This document shows, one piece after another, positions 1 to 8,704 of a stretch of 64,000 nt of DNA. This DNA comes from CAYUST01 sp964447535. GTDB taxonomy: Bacteria; Patescibacteriota; Gracilibacteria; Absconditabacterales; Absconditicoccaceae. Made by a program: the position numbers and the translations under genes. Location of the stretch: the NCBI GenBank assembly GCA_964447535.1, contig CAYUST010000003.1, positions 1-64,000 of the forward strand. Direction: 5' to 3'. Numbering within the stretch: position 1 is the stretch's first letter; each line of letters begins with the position of its first letter. The notes under the pieces were generated by a model. That model was given only the letters and a program-made list of their open reading frames with translations, was not told where the DNA came from and searched no databases.

Positions 1-374
1 GCGAAGTCATCTCATGCAATTCACTTTTTTTGGTTCACCTTCCTGCTCTCCACACACATAATGTAGAGCTCACCCGGTAGGTACACCATTCACCACTTCA
101 CCATTATGCAGCGGTACTCGCGGTTGCTTAGAGTTTGCACCACAAGCTCACTATCGATGCTATCAACATGCAAAATGCGATAAAGTGGGTTTGAGGAAGA
201 AGTCAAGATTTTTGTAAGAAAACCTTGATTTTTATGTATTTCATGTTTACACTTGCAAGCGTCGCGTTTCAGGCAAGTGTAAACACCTAAATGTAGCTTA
301 AGCTGTTACCCATGGGGTATCATATGAAATAACAGATATGCATTAAAATTGGCTCAAAAAAAGATATATTATTC
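1..374. other. Window edge; no firm gene
   Basis: I see no confident gene here. On the minus strand the frame ending at position 1 stays open (no TAA or TAG) from about 305 to the window edge and reads plausibly near its end (CIMVKW, LPGELYIMC), but it has no ATG until well inside and crosses a strong hairpin at 245-284. It could be the start of a gene continuing off the left edge, or a remnant. The stretch also carries the upstream part of the AbiE control region. Confidence 0.2.
245..284. repeat. Perfect 12-bp inverted repeat
   Basis: Arms GTTTACACTTGC (245-256) and GCAAGTGTAAAC (273-284) are perfectly complementary around a 16-nt loop. There is no T-run directly after either arm, so an intrinsic terminator is unlikely; it may be a protein-binding palindrome or the end of a small mobile element. 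Confidence 0.7.
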
Positions 375-423
375 TTGCAATCTGTTCGTTATTTATTATA
401 ATATAGTTATATTTAACGAACAG
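375..423 (+). promoter_or_regulatory. AbiE promoter within an inverted-repeat operator
   Basis: A -35 TTGCAA (375-380) and -10 TATAAT (397-402) are separated by 16 bp. The -10 lies between the perfect arms CTGTTCGTTA (382-391) and TAACGAACAG (414-423), eight bases before the ATG of the antitoxin. AbiEi proteins of type IV systems are known to repress their own promoter by binding inverted repeats, so these arms are the probable operator (inference from position and symmetry). Confidence 0.75.
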
Positions 424-430
424 TATTATC

Positions 431-1060
431 ATGACCCCAGACAACCAAATAAAGCTCATAGAAGAAAAATTGAGTATCTATAACAAGCCATTTATAGATG
501 CTGGTTTTTTGCAAAAAATATTAGATAAATTTGCTCCTCAGTATAAGCCATACCACCTCAGTGCTAAATGATTGATTTCTGTCATAAAAAACTGAGAACT
601 CTATAAAAATAATCTCTACAGCTGATATGTCTCACGGTACACCATCATCGCATTGTATATGAAATGATCTGAGTATATGATCTGATGACTGTTTGCCTAC
701 AACCAATACGGCTTTACCACGCAATTACCCAACCGACGGACAGTCTACAACACGGTCTATAGCGGACAAAGAAAGATTGCATGAGCGCAGATTATCTTTC
801 GTAGAGTCAGACCATCATTCTTTCGGGGCAAAACAAGAAGACAATCACAAGATGTCTATTACTACCTTATGTCGCGTGAGAGATCACTTATACAGCTACT
901 GATCGAGACCAAGTGAAATCCTGAATTTAGAGATGATATCATGTATCAGATAAATCAAGGGAGTATTGATAAAGCAAAACTCCTCTCCCTCACACACACA
1001 TATCTCAACAAGCCTCAGCAATCCTTTATCTCACATTTTCTTGCATGATCAAAGAAATAA
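431..1060 (+). CDS. AbiEi-like antitoxin of a type IV toxin-antitoxin pair
   Basis: This 209-residue protein is the likely antitoxin and repressor of the AbiE pair. It carries LSAKGLISVIKNGELY near residue 45, resembling the HTH/linker region of AbiEi proteins, then a segment with YMIGGLFAYNQYGF, typical of the 'SALxxyG' region, and a basic C-terminal half. The gene holds nine in-frame TGA codons, all readable as Gly, so it cannot be expressed whole under the standard code. Start ATG 431 follows a clear promoter/operator. It overlaps the toxin gene by 16 bases, the usual gene order for this family. The assignment rests on order, partner and weak motif similarity; the toxin is the more certain member. 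Confidence 0.7.
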
Positions 1061-1896
1061 TTCAGCTTTTGGGATATCCTATCCCACTAAGACATGATCA
1101 AGAGATGATAACAACTATCATTGCAATTGCTGACCAACATGGTTTTGATAGATATAAACTAGAAAAAGATTTTTGGCTAACGGTATTATTGATCAATCTT
1201 GGTCGTCAGTGTCCTGAGCTTACTTTCAAATGAGGTACATGCCTGAACAAAATCTACTTTCAGTATTATAGACTTTCAGAAGACCTAGATTTTACGCTTA
1301 TCTATGAGGGTAATAGAACACAAACAAAACAACTCCTTGAACACTATAAGCAACTCTTTGCTTCATCTACGTATACACATCTCTGACTACAGCTTTCTGA
1401 AAAAAGAACAAAATTCAATGAAGACACCCAATGATGTTTTGAGCTAGTGTATACATCACTTATTGATCATTCTCTCCAGGCTATTAAAGTTGATATCAGA
1501 ATAGAACCCACACTCTTGCTTCCCATCCTAAAAAAGCCTATTTGATCGATCTTTACTGATCAAGTACTCTGAGATCCTATCTTCCAAAATGATATGATAC
1601 ACGTAATGCATCTCGATGAAATAGCTGCTGAAAAAATGAGAGCTGCTCTGACTCGTAACCCATCAGCTATTAGGGATTTCTTTGATATTTGGTATATGAA
1701 ACAACAGTGATTTGATTTTACTACTATTAGATCATTGATACAACAAAAGATATGATCATTGCCATACACTATACCAGATAATGCTGATTATCTACAGCCA
1801 CAAATAGCTTCCGACCTTGCTCCTGTGCTGTGAGGTCAAACACAGGATTTTAATCTTTCTCAGATATTCCCCTTTATATCTTCATTCAAAAACTAA
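1045..1896 (+). CDS. AbiEii-family nucleotidyltransferase toxin
   Basis: A 283-residue member of the AbiEii/AbiGii nucleotidyltransferase family, the toxin half of type IV systems that modify tRNA or another nucleotide acceptor. The catalytic signature is visible: FKGGTCLNKIY at residues 61-71 and RLSEDLDFTL at 76-85, that is GG(S/T)...DxD. A later conserved block DEIAAEKMRAAL and RDFFDIWYM is diagnostic of the family. Gly63 of the GG pair is encoded by TGA, strong support for code 25; eight TGAs occur in total. It starts inside the end of the antitoxin gene, so the two are translationally coupled. Length is normal for the family and all key residues are present, so it is probably functional. 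Confidence 0.88.
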
Positions 1897-2352
1897 ACTT
1901 CATTTATTTATATCATCTCATAAACATACCATCACTCCCCAAAGGTATCACCGATAATGTACAAAACAATAGTTCACAGGAGACGAAGCGTCACCACCTC
2001 AGAGAACAAGCCTTCGCTCAGATGAGAGCATCGCATGCATTTGATGATCTCCAGGAAGAGCCAGATTTGTATGATGAATACTAGTCACTACCCGCTCCTT
2101 ATATACCTTTATACTTTCAAAGACCAAGAAATTGATGCAAAAAGGAATGTGCAAATTTTGCACATCGCCAAGGCTGATCAAACAAGTGACGACAGAAAAG
2201 GGATTGAAAATATGCTAAAGGAAAAAAGTATATAGACGATTATGAACTGTCCGGAAAAACCGGATAGTTGAAAAGATAGGGAAATAGCCAAAATAAAAAA
2301 CTCGTGCCACTGATGCGAGAAATTTGAGGGGTGCAACATTCTACCGGTAGCC
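1897..2352. other. Small overlapping reading frames of uncertain status
   Basis: No large gene fits here. Candidate small plus-strand frames are: a frame ending at the TAG of 2082-2084 (ending EEPDLYDEY, no clear ATG), a 54-codon frame from ATG 2071/2074 to TAG 2233-2235 overlapping that stop, and a Cys-containing 101-codon frame from ATG 2242 to TAA 2547 (CPEKPD..., CHGCEKFEGC) whose second half is antisense to the VTT gene. The end-to-start overlaps look like a small operon, but the acidic second half of the last frame is what the complement of a hydrophobic gene gives by chance. A TCCGG-AAAAA-CCGGA hairpin lies at about 2250. Confidence 0.3.
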
Positions 2353-2931
2353 CTACCACAAACGATCCAACACCTCACTAAACCCAAAAATATAGATGGC
2401 GACGACTACTCATTCACCGATGAGGACGCCGACGAGGCATTTCCAGAGTTTGATTTTCAGAATCTCGCAGACGTAGCAGATCACGTCCGTGGGCGTGAAG
2501 GGAAGAAATGCCCGGAGAACAATAAACGGCAGTTCTCTTTTTTGTAATGCGCGTTTGATACGCGCGATGTGCTTGGGATATTTTTGTTTGAAGTAGGTAT
2601 CAAATCACAGGTACTTACTCCAGGTATAGACGATCGTCGAAGCGACAGCTACGCCTAGCATGGTCACCATATACAATACTCGCGGATCAAAGACAAGTAT
2701 TCACGGGACCAAGAACATAGTCAGTGGCAACAGAAAAACACATCTCACCAGCGAGATCAATACAAAATAGATGACGAGTGCAACTACAGTATTCGTGGCA
2801 AATAAACGCTGGATATGTTCGCTATCAAAAAACTCTGGATGGAGTAGCCAAAAAAGAAGCACTACTATCAAAACGCCTACCCAACTCCAAAACAATATTT
2901 TTTTCCTGTGCTGCATCCACGATGTGTACAT
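2353..2931 (-). CDS. VTT-domain (SNARE-associated/DedA-like) membrane protein
   Basis: A 192-residue polytopic membrane protein of the VTT family (TVP38/DedA), whose members move or organise lipids or small solutes in the inner membrane. Seen in sequence: a first membrane segment (ILFWSWVGVLIVVLLFWLL), a re-entrant-like segment ending LTMFLVPG, the conserved FIVLRAFLPFTPTDVICY block and a last hydrophobic segment LVGVLIGEGVVVAIYIFGF. Two TGAs interrupt the frame at Gly positions, including the G of FLVPG. A TTG at 2946 is in frame, but the promoter just upstream makes ATG 2931 the better start. Its 3' part is overlapped by a doubtful plus-strand frame (2242-2547). Confidence 0.82.
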
Positions 2932-2954
2932 ATAAAGTCGTTTCAACTGCGCTC

Positions 2955-2982
2955 AGTATAACGTACTTGCCAGAAACTACAA
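2955..2982 (-). promoter_or_regulatory. Promoter of the VTT gene
   Basis: On the minus strand TTGTAG (2977-2982) and TATACT (2955-2960) are separated by 16 bp, reading toward the VTT gene. Transcription would begin near 2948, leaving a short leader before ATG 2931. Confidence 0.6.
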
Positions 2983-3073
2983 GGGTGATTCCAAAATCTC
3001 TTGCGGTTCGTAGCCCATCCCGTATACTCTCTCCAATCAACTAGGTCAAAATCATTTATTTGTGCGCATTCCC

Positions 3074-3682
3074 ATGCATATAGTCCAATCTACTTTTGTG
3101 ATGAGTAGCCCCAACGTCGCATGATGCCCTGCAGTGCTGACACCTGAGTTTGTGTTTATTGGTAGAAGTAATGTCGGCAAATCGAGTCTGATCAATGCAC
3201 TATGCAACAAAAAAGAATTTGCAAGAACCAGCGCCAAGCCTGGCAAGACGCAGCTGATCAACTACTTCGAGATCGAAAGCGTAGATGATGAAGGCAACCA
3301 TAAACACTGGCATCTCGTCGACCTCCCTGGGTATGGCTACGCCAAAGCGAGCAAGCAAGCACGTCACGACTTAGAAGATATGATCATGGACTACCTGGAG
3401 CAAAGGGCCAACATCGGTATGATCTGTGTGTTGATAGACAGCAGACATCCGCCACAAGCTATCGATCTCGCGTTTATCAATCAACTCGCTGAACGAGATA
3501 GACCCTACTGTATCGTCTTCACCAAGTGCGATCAACCCAAACCCCACGCACTCCAAAAAAACATCACCGCATTCCTCGATGAAATAGGCAAGAAACGACA
3601 AGAGCTCCCCACCTACTTCATCACGAGCGCAGACCAAAAAACAGGCCTCATAGAACTCCTCCATGCACTGCATCATTTGTAA
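3074..3682 (+). CDS. engB: Ribosome biogenesis GTPase EngB (YihA/YsxC)
   Basis: A 202-residue GTPase needed for late assembly of the large ribosomal subunit. The motifs are all present: G1 GRSNVGKSS (residues 30-38), the switch KPGKTQ, G3 VDLPGYGYAKA and G4 FTKCDQPK. The family N-terminus (TPEFVFIGRSN) is preceded by about 24 residues starting at ATG 3074; one TGA (Gly in VAGCPA) lies in that extension and would truncate it under the standard code. Length matches the family. It is followed after 22 bases by the HD hydrolase gene, and the VTT gene diverges from it. Confidence 0.95.
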
Positions 3683-3704
3683 ATAGTTTATTTTCCCCCT
3701 CCCC

Positions 3705-4238
3705 ATGCCAACGCTCGAAGCCACCAAAACCCTCGTCCAGACCTCCATACTTGGAAATCGTATCGGCTGTGATGTGCCCAACTATCTGCATTCGTTCAGA
3801 GTCTATGATGCACTCGTACGCTGAGGATTTGCTGAGGAAACGTGCATCGCGGGACTATTGCACGATGTGATCGAAGATAGCACCGTCACGATGGACGACC
3901 TCAAAGCGCTGGGCTATAGCGACAACATCTTGCGCTTAGTAGATTATGCAACGCACGATGTGACTATCACAGACAGTTTCACCAGATGGCAAACCATGAT
4001 ACAAAGAATGATCGATGCGAACGATCGCGAGGTGCGAGCTGTCAAACTCGCTGATATCTCAGATAATTTCACCGAGTGTCATCTGCTCAAACCGCATAAT
4101 TTCGAAACCTTCTTGACCAAAAAAGCTCCGGTGTTTATTTATTGGGGCAATCACTTTTTCGGAGGGACACCCTTTTATACAGAATTTGTAGAAAGATATT
4201 TCACGGAGGTGAAAAAATTATATGGCTATTTTGCATAG
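3705..4238 (+). CDS. HD-domain hydrolase, RelA/SpoT hydrolase-like
   Basis: A 177-residue HD-superfamily phosphohydrolase. The metal-binding signature is seen as H in NYLHSFRVYDAL, HDVIED (LLHDVIEDS, about residue 52), and a later D in VKLADISDN. This arrangement is that of the single-domain SpoT-type (MESH1-like) hydrolases that remove pyrophosphate from (p)ppGpp; no synthetase or regulatory domain is attached. The exact substrate cannot be read from the sequence. One TGA (Gly in LVRGGF) lies in frame. The TraX-like gene begins on the base after its stop, indicating an operon. Confidence 0.8.
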
Positions 4239-4964
4239 ATGACCAACACCACCAGACCCAACCGTTATGACTATCTCAAACTCCTCGCCTTGGCTACGAT
4301 GATCGTGGATCATGTGGGCTATTTTTTATTTCCTGAGGTGATTTGGCTGAGAGTGATAGGCAGAATAGCGTTTCCTCTCTTTCTCCTCCTCGTCGGGTTC
4401 AATGGGTCGTATAAACGAAGATGGTCGCTGCGGTCTATGGCGATTGTACTGCAAGTAATTATCTATGTGGGGCGACAACAATGAGTGATAGACGATCCTT
4501 TGGGGAATATTTTGTTGGCAATTGCATTGACGAGAGTCATCCTTGGTCGAACAACCAAACAAGCAATATGGAGTCAAATAAGTATCTTTGGAGCGAGTAT
4601 ACTGCTGGCACCGAGCACTATGGCGTACATCGACTATGGGACGCTCTCACTCAGTGCAGCGATGGTAGGTGCACGAATGCACACACGACATCGCAAAAAT
4701 CGACCATTCATGGTGCGAAGCATGGTCATCTGTGTTCACTTATTCTATATGATTTGGTTACGTGATTTTCCACCCTCCACGCGAGGTGCATTGGGAGGTG
4801 TAGGTCTCCTCTTGCTTGCATGTGGCAGGCGACTCCATCAAGGAAATATGCATATCTCGCTCAGTCCTCGTATGGAGAGAACTATCATGTGGATTGCCAA
4901 TCAGGCACTCCGAATCTATCTCCTCCATGGAGCATTACTTGCGTGTCTTGCTCGATTACTGTAG
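4239..4964 (+). CDS. TraX-family membrane protein
   Basis: A 241-residue multi-spanning protein of the TraX family, whose founding member acetylates F-pilin; most homologues have unknown substrates. The family signature is near the N-terminus: LKLLALATMIVDHVGYF and then IGRIAFPLFLLLVGFNGS. About six further hydrophobic segments follow, ending with LRIYLLHGALLACLARLL. The single TGA encodes Gly after YVGRQQ. The ATG directly follows the stop of the HD gene. The VirB2-like pilins about 400 bases downstream on the other strand are a possible functional link, but this is conjecture. Confidence 0.8.
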
Positions 4965-5357
4965 AAAAACACCCCGTCATGCTGAACCCCGAGCAAAGCG
5001 AGTGGGTGCTTGTCCCCGAATGTGGGAAGTTCCTAAAGGGATAGCAAATCCATGAAACATTTTAGCTTACTGTTTTTTACTTCGTAGAGTAGCTTTTTTG
5101 CACGAGCTCAAAAAAGCTACCAAAAAAAGCCCATCGGACGCAGTGCTTACGTATGACTTATCGTTTACGTGCTTATCAAAAAGCTCACTCCCTCCCGCAA
5201 GCGGGACCCGGTCGTGAGCTACGGTATATCACCTTATTACTATTTCGTTTTACTCCTCAGCAAAAATGCGTCCGATATCCAGCTCGTAATGGGGTGCCTT
5301 CTGGAGTCTGGTTTCTAGTCTCTGGAGTCTGGTTTCTTAAATCTCAATTCTCGCTTC
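4965..5357. other. Intergenic stretch with repeats, no gene
   Basis: I see no gene in this stretch. It holds a GTCATGCTGA...GAGC-type repeat near 4976-5010, a perfect 11-bp stem TAGCTTTTTTG (5090-5100) / CAAAAAAGCTA (5109-5119), a CCCGC/GCGGG stem near 5195,two near-identical copies of TCTGGAGTCTGGTTTCT (about 5299-5340), and a TCTTAAATCTCAATTCTC-like motif that recurs near 13590 and 39600. Confidence 0.6.
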
Positions 5358-5792
5358 TTATTTCTCCGTCCCAGCACTCGTACCATCTGCGGCGGTGGTG
5401 AGAATATTGGAGAGCCAGAAGAGGCCACTTGCTATAAATCGCGCCATACCAATCATCACGATACCAATAGCCGCCGCTTTGAGGACTTTGGCACCAGCAC
5501 TATACTTTTTGTCATCACCCGCAGCAGTCACCATTTCAAACCCCCCGTAGAGCAAGAAAAGTAATGCTATGAGTCCCAAGATACCCAATACCCAGTTGAC
5601 TGCTCCTTTGACGACGTCGAGGAACTTATCATCCTTGAGACCATCTTTGGTACCTGCGATTTTGATCGTATTATTTTGGTCGGTCAATTCTGCGTCATCA
5701 CCAAATCAGTTAGCAGGCGCAGCGAGCGCACTACTAGCAAGGAGGGAAGCAAAACAGAACGACCCAAACAGCGAAAGGAGGAAGTATCTCAT
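5358..5792 (-). CDS. VirB2/TrbC-like pilin, paralogue 1
   Basis: A 144-residue precursor with a signal peptide (MRYFLLSLF...ASSALAAPA) and two hydrophobic segments, VVKGAVNWVLGILGLIALLFLLYGG and AAAIGIVMIGMARFIASGLFWL, joined by a charged turn (AAGDDKKYSAG). This hairpin topology is that of VirB2/TrbC-type pilins, which assemble into type IV secretion pili; CPR genomes often carry such genes without a full secretion system. The C-terminus ADGTSAGT is shared with the neighbouring paralogue. One TGA encodes Gly after APAN. It has its own promoter, separated from the second pilin gene by a terminator. Confidence 0.75.
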
Positions 5793-5823
5793 GAGACACT
5801 TTATGAATAAAAGAGAACACTTG

Positions 5824-5851
5824 ATTATACCTACCTGAGGGTGTATTGCAA
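5824..5851 (-). promoter_or_regulatory. Promoter of pilin paralogue 1
   Basis: Minus-strand TTGCAA (5846-5851) and TATAAT (5824-5829), 16 bp apart, about 30 bases upstream of the pilin ATG. Confidence 0.65.
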
Positions 5852-5866
5852 ATTTTTATGACAAAA

Positions 5867-5902
5867 AAAATCACCCAGGTCTGTTGAGACCCAAGTGATT
5901 TT
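5867..5902 (-). terminator. Intrinsic terminator after pilin paralogue 2
   Basis: Arms AAAATCACCCAGGTC and GACCCAAGTGATTTT form a long stem with G-U pairs and one mismatch around a 6-nt loop; on the minus strand the stem is followed by a T-run. It separates the two pilin transcription units. Confidence 0.7.
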
Positions 5903-5925
5903 GGAGAAAATAGGAGAGAAGTATA

Positions 5926-6372
5926 TTAGGTGTCTGTACCAGCAGAAGTACCATCAGCAGGCTGTCCAACGACAACGACCAACCAGAAGATAATACTAAT
6001 GATGAACCGAGCTATACCAATCAAGATCAAACCAGTTGCAGCTTGTTTGAGAATAGTGAATCCTTCACCGTACTTTTTCTCATCGCCTGCAGCAGTCACC
6101 ATTTGGAAACCACCCCAAAGCAAGATCAACAATGCAATCAATGCCAAGATACCGAGTACCCGGTTGACAGCACCTTTGACGACGTTGATGAACGCATCAT
6201 TTTGGCCTTTACCGGTTCCGATAATAGTGACTTGATCAGATGATCCTCCATCAGTCTTGTCAACGAATGGATTCTTGGTATTGGTCAGCTGTGCATCAGC
6301 AAAGCTAGACAATCCCAACACGCCAAGAGCTGCTACGGGAAGAACGAAATAACGAAATAACTTCTTTATCAT
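5926..6372 (-). CDS. VirB2/TrbC-like pilin, paralogue 2
   Basis: A 148-residue precursor closely related to the product of 5358-5792. It has a signal peptide (LPVAALGVLGLSSFADAQ), a linker rich in Asp, Gly and Ser, then the two hydrophobic helices VVKGAVNRVLGILALIALLILLWGG and TGLILIGIARFIISIIFWLVVVV around AAGDEKKYGEG. The shared core VVKGAVN.VLGIL.LIALL and the ending ADGTSAGT show a recent tandem duplication. It contains no in-frame TGA. A strong promoter lies just upstream and a terminator just downstream, so it is probably a well-expressed single-gene unit. Confidence 0.78.
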   Translation of the reverse strand: MIKKLFRYFVLPVAALGVLGLSSFADAQLTNTKNPFVDKTDGGSSDQVTIIGTGKGQNDAFINVVKGAVNRVLGILALIALLILLWGGFQMVTAAGDEKKYGEGFTILKQAATGLILIGIARFIISIIFWLVVVVGQPADGTSAGTDT

Positions 6373-6402
6373 GTTAGTACAATGAGTGATAAATATGATA
6401 TA

Positions 6403-6430
6403 AGTATACTCACCACCCTATTATTGTCAA
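6403..6430 (-). promoter_or_regulatory. Promoter of pilin paralogue 2
   Basis: Minus-strand TTGACA (6425-6430) and TATACT (6403-6408) with a 16-bp spacer; close to consensus, which suggests high expression of this pilin. Confidence 0.75.
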
Positions 6431-6512
6431 ATTTTTTATGACATTTTTGGGGGATTTTGTGGGCCCAAGGACGCTATTTTTAGCAAAAAGTGATATAATA
6501 GGTGTCTTGTAA

Positions 6513-7793
6513 TTACTTCTCTAGAGGAATTCTAATCGGGTAATCTTCAGGGATAGCATAGCCATGCATAGCACTGAGGCATTTCATAATGTTCTTTTGT
6601 CGATTGTAGGGGGAGGATGCATAGATGAAACCATCTGTATTACCATATCTCGAGAGCTGATCAAGCGTCGTATACTTACCAAGATACTGATTGTTGAAGA
6701 CACTATACATGGCGATAACGCCAGCCAATGCACTTGGGAACTCTACCACGTCTCCTCTGTCATTATTTCCTACGTTACCAATATTGTTGAGTGATTTGAA
6801 GTGTTTGAAACTTGTCTCTGCAAATCCTATGCAAATACCAAACAACGGATCAATCCCCGTATTCTCAGCAGCATCATACCAAATAGCAGGATCACGATAC
6901 GGCCCTGTCGCATAGCGTTGCAGAAAGTCATCTCTTCTTTCCTCGACACTGTCTCCTACCACCTCTATCTTTTCTTCGGCTAATTCTACTTCTCTGGCAA
7001 AGTAATCCTGTATGTACTTAATCTTGTAGTCCTTGGGAAGGGTATTTTTCTGTGGGAAAATACTAATATCGAGATGGAGCAAAGGATCTATGTGTTCTCC
7101 ATTCTTGAGCAATTCAAACTGCAAATGAGGCGAAGAACTATCTACACCAGCGCCATTGGTCCCCGGTTCACCTCCAGATTTCCCAATTACCTGCCCTCTT
7201 TGGACCACCTCACCTTCTTTGACCACTATACTACTCATAGGTGAATAGAACGTCACATACCCAAATTTGTGGACGATAGCCAGCCAATTGAGCGAAACAT
7301 CNNNNNNNNNNNNNNNNNNNNNNNNNNNNNNNNNNNNNNNNNNNNNNNNNNNNNNNNNNNNNNNNNNNNNNNNNNNNNNNNNNNNNNNNNNNNNNNNNNN
7401 NAGGGTTATAATCTCATTTTTGAGTTCTTTGATCTTGCTTTGATGAAGTGATACAGCGGTGAGGGTCTCTTTGAGAGCCTTCTTGGTGCGTGCAGTATCT
7501 GAGATGATGTGCTCAATAGTCACACGTATGTCACCATATTGATCTTCGAGCAATGCGGTATGTTCATCCATTTCTGAATATCTGTTTTGCGCTTGTTCAA
7601 ATGATTTTGATAAGTCCGAAAGCTGTACTTTGGCTTGTTGAATATCGATCAACGGCAAAAAGTTTGGATTTGCATAGATATCATCTACCACTGCTTGCCT
7701 AGCGGTATCTCCCAACATGCTGTTTTGGCCAAATACTCCACCATGCGAGATGAGGAGTATGCTGACCAAGACCATCCAGGTTTTTGCTTGCAT
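6513..7793 (-). CDS. Secreted M23-type peptidase with C-terminal lytic-like domain (contains assembly gap)
   Basis: An exported cell-wall enzyme. N-terminal side (before the gap): signal peptide MQAKTWMVLVSILLISHGGVFG and a long coiled coil, as in EnvC/NlpD-like proteins. After the gap: an M23 core with YVTFYSPMSSIVVKEGEVVQ, RGQVIGKSGG and SPHLQFEL, the last carrying the HxH-type metal-site region in partial form. The C-terminal 150 residues (ATGPYRDPAIWYDAAENTG, CIGFAETSFK, NNIGNVGNN) resemble a glucosaminidase/lysozyme-like fold. The 100 Ns fall inside the gene and are a standard filler of unknown true length, so reading frame continuity and total length are not assured; two genes are possible. 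It lies 24 bases downstream of the sortase gene. Confidence 0.65.
   Translation of the reverse strand: MQAKTWMVLVSILLISHGGVFGQNSMLGDTARQAVVDDIYANPNFLPLIDIQQAKVQLSDLSKSFEQAQNRYSEMDEHTALLEDQYGDIRVTIEHIISDTARTKKALKETLTAVSLHQSKIKELKNEIITXXXXXXXXXXXXXXXXXXXXXXXXXXXXXXXXXXDVSLNWLAIVHKFGYVTFYSPMSSIVVKEGEVVQRGQVIGKSGGEPGTNGAGVDSSSPHLQFELLKNGEHIDPLLHLDISIFPQKNTLPKDYKIKYIQDYFAREVELAEEKIEVVGDSVEERRDDFLQRYATGPYRDPAIWYDAAENTGIDPLFGICIGFAETSFKHFKSLNNIGNVGNNDRGDVVEFPSALAGVIAMYSVFNNQYLGKYTTLDQLSRYGNTDGFIYASSPYNRQKNIMKCLSAMHGYAIPEDYPIRIPLEK
7302..7401. other. Assembly gap (100 N)
   Basis: Exactly 100 unresolved bases, the conventional placeholder for a scaffold gap. The missing part is the region between the coiled coil and the M23 core of the surrounding gene. 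Confidence 0.98.
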
Positions 7794-7817
7794 GTGAACA
7801 TGGGGAAATAAAGATAT

Positions 7818-8672
7818 CTACTTCATCGAAAGCTGTTTGGGGAAGTGGTTCGTTTGTTTTGCTTTGACCAAAATTCTCTTCGCGTCTGACAACAACGGAT
7901 AGCATGCCATCAGTGTCAACATATGATCACCATCGGCAATAGCCAATTCATCAGCCACTTTTTTGGGTCGTGTGACCGTGGTGGTGTCGACCGCATAGGT
8001 ATACTTACGCCCATTCCACAATACGATTATCTCGTCACCAGCTGCCAACTTAGGCAATTTATAGAAAATATAACCATATTTTTGTTGGTAGTATTCCCAG
8101 CCATCTACGCTTGAGTGCCCAAACAAGAGAGTGTTTCCAGCTTCTCCTGGATCACTCGTGAAAGGGTACTTGACTACGCCCTTTTTGAGCTCATCACCAA
8201 AATCACCCTTTTCTAGTTGCTCAGGCGTCGAGGTGTGTGCATCTACAATCGGCGCATCTACGCCTATCGCGGGGATAATGATTCTTTTCCCTGGGATTTG
8301 CGTATTGAAGGCTATTTGGTAGTCCTCTACTTTCTGGTGCAAGTAATCGTCCAAGTGATGTTGGTACAAAAACGCATGAGTATCAATCTCTTTACGCAAT
8401 TGCTGCATACTTGCGGTAAACTCACGTTTGGTAGGTACAGTTTGTTGAGAAGCACGAGAAAGCTCCTCTGCTGAGGAAGTATAGCCTTGCAGGGTAAGGA
8501 CAGAATTGGTTGATGTGGATGCAAAAAGATCTTGCACCTCATACACAACAACCCTCCAGTTCAAGACCATCATTCCCAAGACAAAAATACCCCCAAATAC
8601 CAAAATAAAGTCTACACCCTCTTTGACAATCTTGTGTACCAAGTGTGTGAAATTGTGTTTGTGTTTATGCAT
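7818..8672 (-). CDS. Sortase family transpeptidase
   Basis: A 284-residue membrane-anchored sortase. A single N-terminal membrane segment (FILVFGGIFVLGMMVLNWRVVVY) is followed by a helical stalk and the sortase barrel. Catalytic residues are visible: His in NTLLFGHSSVDG, Cys in LTLMACYPLLS and Arg in DAKRILVKA; IIIPAIGVDAPIV is the usual first strand of the core. Sortases cleave a sorting signal and join surface proteins to an amine acceptor; no LPxTG-type substrate is evident in the window. The gene contains no in-frame TGA. It is first in an operon with the M23/lytic protein, so both likely act on the envelope. Confidence 0.9.
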   Translation of the reverse strand: MHKHKHNFTHLVHKIVKEGVDFILVFGGIFVLGMMVLNWRVVVYEVQDLFASTSTNSVLTLQGYTSSAEELSRASQQTVPTKREFTASMQQLRKEIDTHAFLYQHHLDDYLHQKVEDYQIAFNTQIPGKRIIIPAIGVDAPIVDAHTSTPEQLEKGDFGDELKKGVVKYPFTSDPGEAGNTLLFGHSSVDGWEYYQQKYGYIFYKLPKLAAGDEIIVLWNGRKYTYAVDTTTVTRPKKVADELAIADGDHMLTLMACYPLLSDAKRILVKAKQTNHFPKQLSMK

Positions 8673-8704
8673 ACGAGAACTAAGCGCTTATAAATCGTAT
8701 ACAT

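Noticed and set aside
2242..2547. Cys-rich plus-strand protein as a firm gene
   Set aside because: Its acidic second half is the complement of the well-supported VTT membrane protein; kept only as a possibility.
5153..5401. Plus-strand protein across the 5.2 kb gap
   Set aside because: It consists of repeats and runs into the pilin gene antisense; no coding signal.
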